Shown piece by piece: positions 24,017 through 26,317 of a stretch of DNA of 26,317 nt. Position 1 is the stretch's first letter. Every line of letters starts with the position of its first letter. The stretch comes from an uncultured Collinsella sp. (GTDB lineage: Bacteria > Actinomycetota > Coriobacteriia > Coriobacteriales > Coriobacteriaceae), in contig UQNB01000024.1 of the NCBI GenBank assembly GCA_900542235.1, positions 1-26,317 on the forward strand, given 5' to 3'. Under the pieces are notes generated by a model. That model was given only the letters and a program-made list of their open reading frames with translations. It searched no databases and had not been told where the DNA came from. The translations under genes were made by a program, and so were the position numbers.

Positions 24017-24660
24017 TACGAAAACCGGCGCATCAAACCGACGACCTTGCCCAGAATCGTGGGATTTGTCGCGTAGATGGGCTCCATGGTGTCGTTTTCA
24101 GGCTGCAGGCGAACGCGCCCCTGCTCCTTGTAGAACGTTTTGACTGTTGCGGAGCCTTCGATCATGGCAACGATAATCTCGCCATTCATGGCGCTCTTCT
24201 GCTCGCGAACGATGATGTAGTCGCCGTTATAGATGCCGACGTTAATCATCGAATTGCCGTGGACCTCGAGGATAAAGGACCCCTGGTCCGTTGCGATTTC
24301 GGTCGGGATGGTAAAGGTGTCCTCGATATTCTGCTCGGCAAGGATGGGAATCCCTGCGGCGACGCGGCCTACGAGAGGCAGCGATACGGTGCCGCGGGGT
24401 GCCGTAGGCTCATCGGACTTTGAGATGGAGACGGAAGACCCGTCTTCGTCAAAGAGCTCGAGGGCGCGAGGCTTGGTGGCGTCACGCTTGAGCAGGCCGC
24501 GTGCTTCGAGTGCGGAGAGATGTGCATGTACGGTACTAGGGGAGGAAAGGCCCACAGCCGAAGCCATCTCGCGCACACTGGGCGGATAGCCCTTCTCCTG
24601 CTGATATTCCTTGATGAAGTCGTAAATTTGCTGCTGACGCTTGGTAATTTTGCGAGCCAT
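24016..24660 (-). CDS. lexA: SOS repressor LexA
   Basis: 214 residues. The N-terminal winged HTH (1-70, with GYPPSVREMASAVGLSSPSTVHAHL) is followed by the S24 self-cleavage domain. The scissile A102-G103 lies in VGRVAAGIP. The catalytic dyad is S137 (GNSM) and K174 (ATVKTF). RecA filaments stimulate cleavage and relieve repression. ATG on the - strand at 24660 is chosen because AGAGGAA precedes it closely; an in-frame ATG 30 nt upstream has no such site. Two LexA boxes in the divergent intergenic region (24713-24724, 24741-24752) imply autoregulation together with control of the LysM gene. Confidence 0.97.
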   Translation of the reverse strand: MARKITKRQQQIYDFIKEYQQEKGYPPSVREMASAVGLSSPSTVHAHLSALEARGLLKRDATKPRALELFDEDGSSVSISKSDEPTAPRGTVSLPLVGRVAAGIPILAEQNIEDTFTIPTEIATDQGSFILEVHGNSMINVGIYNGDYIIVREQKSAMNGEIIVAMIEGSATVKTFYKEQGRVRLQPENDTMEPIYATNPTILGKVVGLMRRFS

Positions 24661-24684
24661 CAGGGATTCCTCTCTACTCATACC

Positions 24685-24696
24685 AAACAAATGTTC
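24685..24696. promoter_or_regulatory. Degenerate LexA box near the lexA start
   Basis: AAACAAATGTTC keeps one perfect GTTC half-site and differs by one base in the other. It lies 25 nt upstream of the lexA start codon. It could be a third, weaker operator or chance similarity. Confidence 0.35.
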
Positions 24697-24705
24697 TATT
24701 TTTGC

Positions 24706-24752
24706 TTGACAGGAACAACTGTTCGAAGATAATAATAACCGAACACTCGTTC
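24706..24752 (+). promoter_or_regulatory. SOS promoter of the LysM gene with two LexA boxes
   Basis: A consensus TTGACA (24706-24711) and GATAAT (24728-24733) are 16 nt apart. GAACAACTGTTC (24713-24724) fills the spacer, and GAACACTCGTTC (24741-24752) covers the expected transcription start. Both are perfect GAAC-N4-GTTC sites, 28 bp apart. The first repeats the arrangement seen at recA. Occupancy would repress the LysM gene and probably also lexA, whose own promoter I could not place. Confidence 0.88.
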
Positions 24753-24823
24753 CCGCGCTAGACTTTTTTGTCCCCGCGGCTTGATAAAACAGTTCTCGTC
24801 AAAACAAACGAGAGGAGAACAGA

Positions 24824-25273
24824 ATGAACGCAGCGGATATGGTCCAGGGAAACCTCGCCCTTAAGCTCGAGACGCCCGCCTCGCCTGCCTTTACGGTCGT
24901 GAAGGGCGGACGCTCTCATTTTCAGGCCGTGGCCACTAAGCCCGTTCGCACCCAGCGTGCGGCCGCTGCTTTGGCTCCTGTTGCCCTGAAGGCCTCGACG
25001 ATTGTTGCTGTTGCTGTAGCGTTCACCCTGTTCTTTGTGCTCGCCACGTCAGTTTTTTCTGCTCGCCACGCAGCATATGCCGATTCCGTAGCCAACGTTA
25101 CCTACGAGACGGTTCGCGTGCAGCCCGGCGATTCCCTGTGGTCGCTTGCCCAGGAGCATCCCATCGATGGCCTTTCCACACAGGAGACTTCCGACATGAT
25201 TCGTAGCGTCAATCACCTCGATCGCGGCTCTCTTGATGCTGGTGCAGTTCTGAAAGTTCCGACTCGTTCGTAA
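24824..25273 (+). CDS. LysM membrane protein, probable SOS cell-division inhibitor (YneA/DivS-like)
   Basis: 149 residues: a ~55-residue cytoplasmic N-terminus, one transmembrane helix (about 57-79), then an outside LysM domain (about 95-147; TVRVQPGDSLWSLAQEH) that should bind peptidoglycan. Divergence from lexA, the LexA-controlled promoter and the position just before nrdR match Bacillus yneA and Corynebacterium divS, which block septation during DNA damage. Overall sequence similarity to those proteins is limited to architecture, so the function is inferred from context. ATG 24824 follows AGAGGAG (24811-24817). A hairpin (TCTCGT/ACGAGA) lies in the leader. The N-terminus is longer than that of YneA. 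Confidence 0.78.
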   Translation: MNAADMVQGNLALKLETPASPAFTVVKGGRSHFQAVATKPVRTQRAAAALAPVALKASTIVAVAVAFTLFFVLATSVFSARHAAYADSVANVTYETVRVQPGDSLWSLAQEHPIDGLSTQETSDMIRSVNHLDRGSLDAGAVLKVPTRS

Positions 25274-25287
25274 GATTTCGGCTCGGT

Positions 25288-25329
25288 CGCATGGTACCCT
25301 TGTTATCGTTTAGGAGGAGGTACCATGCG
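25288..25329 (+). promoter_or_regulatory. Hairpin sequestering the nrdR start codon
   Basis: 25288-25298 and 25319-25329 are perfect 11-nt reverse complements, separated by 20 nt. In RNA the 3' arm contains the whole nrdR AUG (25325-25327). The loop exposes most of the ribosome site AGGAGGAGG (25312-25320). As DNA it is also a palindromic operator candidate. Translational control of nrdR is inferred. Confidence 0.6.
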
Positions 25330-25768
25330 CTGTCCCAAATGCGGCAAGGCACATACCCGCGTTGTCGATTCCCGTATGCAGGAGTCGAACAACACTATCA
25401 AGCGTCGTCGCGAATGCTGTTCGTGCAATTATCGTTTTACAACGTTCGAGCGCTGCGAAGATCCCATCGAGGTTATCAAATCCGACGGGTCAAAGCAGCG
25501 GTTCGATCGCAACAAGCTGCTGGTTGGTCTGATGCGCGCCACGATTAAGCGCGATATCGATACGAAAAAGCTCAACGAGATCATCGATGATATCGAGGTG
25601 GAACTGCGTTCCCGTACGCTGACGGCTGTTACGTCCCACGAACTGGGCGATATGGTGCTTAAGCGCCTGGCCAAGATCGACAAGGTGGCCTACATTCGTT
25701 TTGCCTCGGTCTATCGCGATTTCAAAGACGTCGACGAGTTTTTGCAAGAGCTCGACAAGCTAAGGTGA
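25325..25768 (+). CDS. nrdR: Transcriptional repressor NrdR
   Basis: Represses ribonucleotide reductase genes in response to ATP/dATP. The 147 residues show the N-terminal zinc ribbon (C3, C6, C31, C34; an extra Cys at 32) with RRRECCSCNYRFTTFER. An ATP-cone follows (about 48-138), starting IEVIKSDGSKQRFDRNKLLVG. Length and ends are normal for the family. ATG 25325 follows a very strong AGGAGGAGG, but both sit in or beside the hairpin 25288-25329. dut begins 4 nt after its stop. Proximity to lexA and the LysM gene is conserved in actinobacteria. Confidence 0.97.
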   Translation: MRCPKCGKAHTRVVDSRMQESNNTIKRRRECCSCNYRFTTFERCEDPIEVIKSDGSKQRFDRNKLLVGLMRATIKRDIDTKKLNEIIDDIEVELRSRTLTAVTSHELGDMVLKRLAKIDKVAYIRFASVYRDFKDVDEFLQELDKLR

Positions 25769-25772
25769 TTTC

Positions 25773-26216
25773 ATGTCCAACATTACCGTTAACATTAAGC
25801 GTCTCGATCCCACGGTCGAGCTTCCCAAATACGCACATCCCACGGATGCCGGCCTTGACCTCCGTGCCAACGAAGACTGCACCCTCAAGCCCTTTGAGCG
25901 CCGCTTGGTCTCCACTGGCTTGGCCATTGCGCTGCCCGATGGCTACGCCGGCTTTGTCCAGCCCCGCAGCGGCCTAGCCATTAAGCAGGGCCTGTCTATA
26001 GTCAACACACCTGGTCTCATCGACGCCCACTATCGAGGCGAGCTTAAGGTCATCCTCATCAACCTAGATCCCACCAACAATATCCAGATCAACAAAGGCG
26101 ACCGCATCGCCCAACTCGTCATCCAAGAAGTCCCCACGGTCAATCTCGTAGAAGTAGAAGAACTAGACGAAACTGATCGAGGAGCCGGCGGTTTCGGTTC
26201 TAGCGGCGTCGCCTAG
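25773..26216 (+). CDS. dut: dUTP diphosphatase
   Basis: Hydrolyses dUTP to dUMP and pyrophosphate, limiting uracil in DNA and supplying dTMP synthesis. The 147 residues hold all five trimeric dUTPase motifs in order: HPTDAGLDLRA, QPRSGLA, NTPGLIDAHYRGE with the catalytic Asp and Tyr, GDRIAQLV, and the C-terminal RGAGGFGSSG that closes over the site. It starts 4 nt after nrdR and so is probably co-expressed, joining dNTP regulation with dUTP clearance. Confidence 0.97.
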   Translation: MSNITVNIKRLDPTVELPKYAHPTDAGLDLRANEDCTLKPFERRLVSTGLAIALPDGYAGFVQPRSGLAIKQGLSIVNTPGLIDAHYRGELKVILINLDPTNNIQINKGDRIAQLVIQEVPTVNLVEVEELDETDRGAGGFGSSGVA

Positions 26217-26245
26217 CTCTTTACTTTGTTGAACGGAGCATCGTA

Positions 26246-26317
26246 ATGTTCGCTCGCCCCTTGGAGGCCCCTATATATCATCCCGTGCTCAAACATTCTC
26301 GCTTCGCTGCGAAACTG
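26246..26317 (+). CDS. Possible start of a gene running off the window
   Basis: ATG 26246 opens 24 codons without a stop to the window edge, beginning MFARPLEAPIYHP. GGAG lies about 8 nt upstream. The fragment is too short to recognise. A small TCGC/GCGA hairpin sits near 26300-26313, so the end could instead be intergenic or repeat sequence. Confidence 0.22.
   Translation, partial: MFARPLEAPIYHPVLKHSRFAAKL

Noticed and set aside
25291..25548. 85-codon frame starting at the ATG in the 5' arm of the nrdR hairpin
   Set aside because: It overlaps nrdR in another frame, has no ribosome site and encodes no known pattern; the ATG is part of the inverted repeat.
26231..26251. GAAC and GTTC half-sites as a LexA box after dut
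   Set aside because: Spacing is 13 nt, incompatible with the LexA dimer site seen elsewhere here.

Overview
The window is about 26 kb of moderately GC-rich bacterial chromosome. Gene content, gene order (ftsK, HTH protein, rimO, pgsA, cinA, recA, recX, rny, miaB, miaA, hflX, lexA, LysM gene, nrdR) and codon use point to an actinobacterium of the Coriobacteriia, most likely Collinsella or a close relative. That assignment is an inference from recognised proteins and synteny, not from a database search. Nearly everything is on the + strand; only lexA and a membrane acyltransferase-like gene are on the - strand. I see no tRNA, rRNA, CRISPR array, transposase or prophage gene.

Layout. (1) 1-5220: a CstA-family transporter behind a long leader, followed by an unfamiliar protein with a JetD/DUF2220-like Toprim C-terminus. 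The leader has a clear promoter, a 14-codon Ile/Val-rich leader peptide and a 13-bp intrinsic terminator before cstA. The two genes lie between two inverted copies of a structured intergenic repeat. (2) 5221-14298: ribonuclease J (frameshifted here), FtsK translocase, a RodZ-like membrane HTH protein, YajQ, RimO, PgsA and CinA, closely spaced and ending in a palindromic terminator. (3) 14299-16377: recA-recX from a promoter with a LexA box in its spacer. (4) 16440-23327: RNase Y, a MutL-like GHKL ATPase of unknown role, SpoVS, then the TAATG-coupled tRNA/ribosome genes miaB-miaA-hflX. (5) 23312-26216: lexA with a translationally coupled acyltransferase-like gene on the - strand. Divergent from it is a LysM cell-envelope protein resembling SOS division inhibitors (YneA/DivS), then nrdR and dut.

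How it fits together. The 3' half forms an SOS and nucleotide-pool module. LexA boxes of the form GAAC-N4-GTTC lie in the spacers of both the recA promoter and the LysM-gene promoter. NrdR and Dut then link it to dNTP supply and uracil exclusion. The middle holds RNA turnover (RNase J, RNase Y), translation quality (RimO, MiaA/B, HflX) and division/segregation (FtsK, RodZ-like).

Most worth a second look: the orphan Toprim protein with a long charged linker; the GHKL ATPase between rny and spoVS; the Ile/Val leader peptide before a peptide/pyruvate-type transporter; the 7-nt net insertion that breaks rnj; an 11-bp hairpin that buries the nrdR start codon; and the covarying repeat pair.
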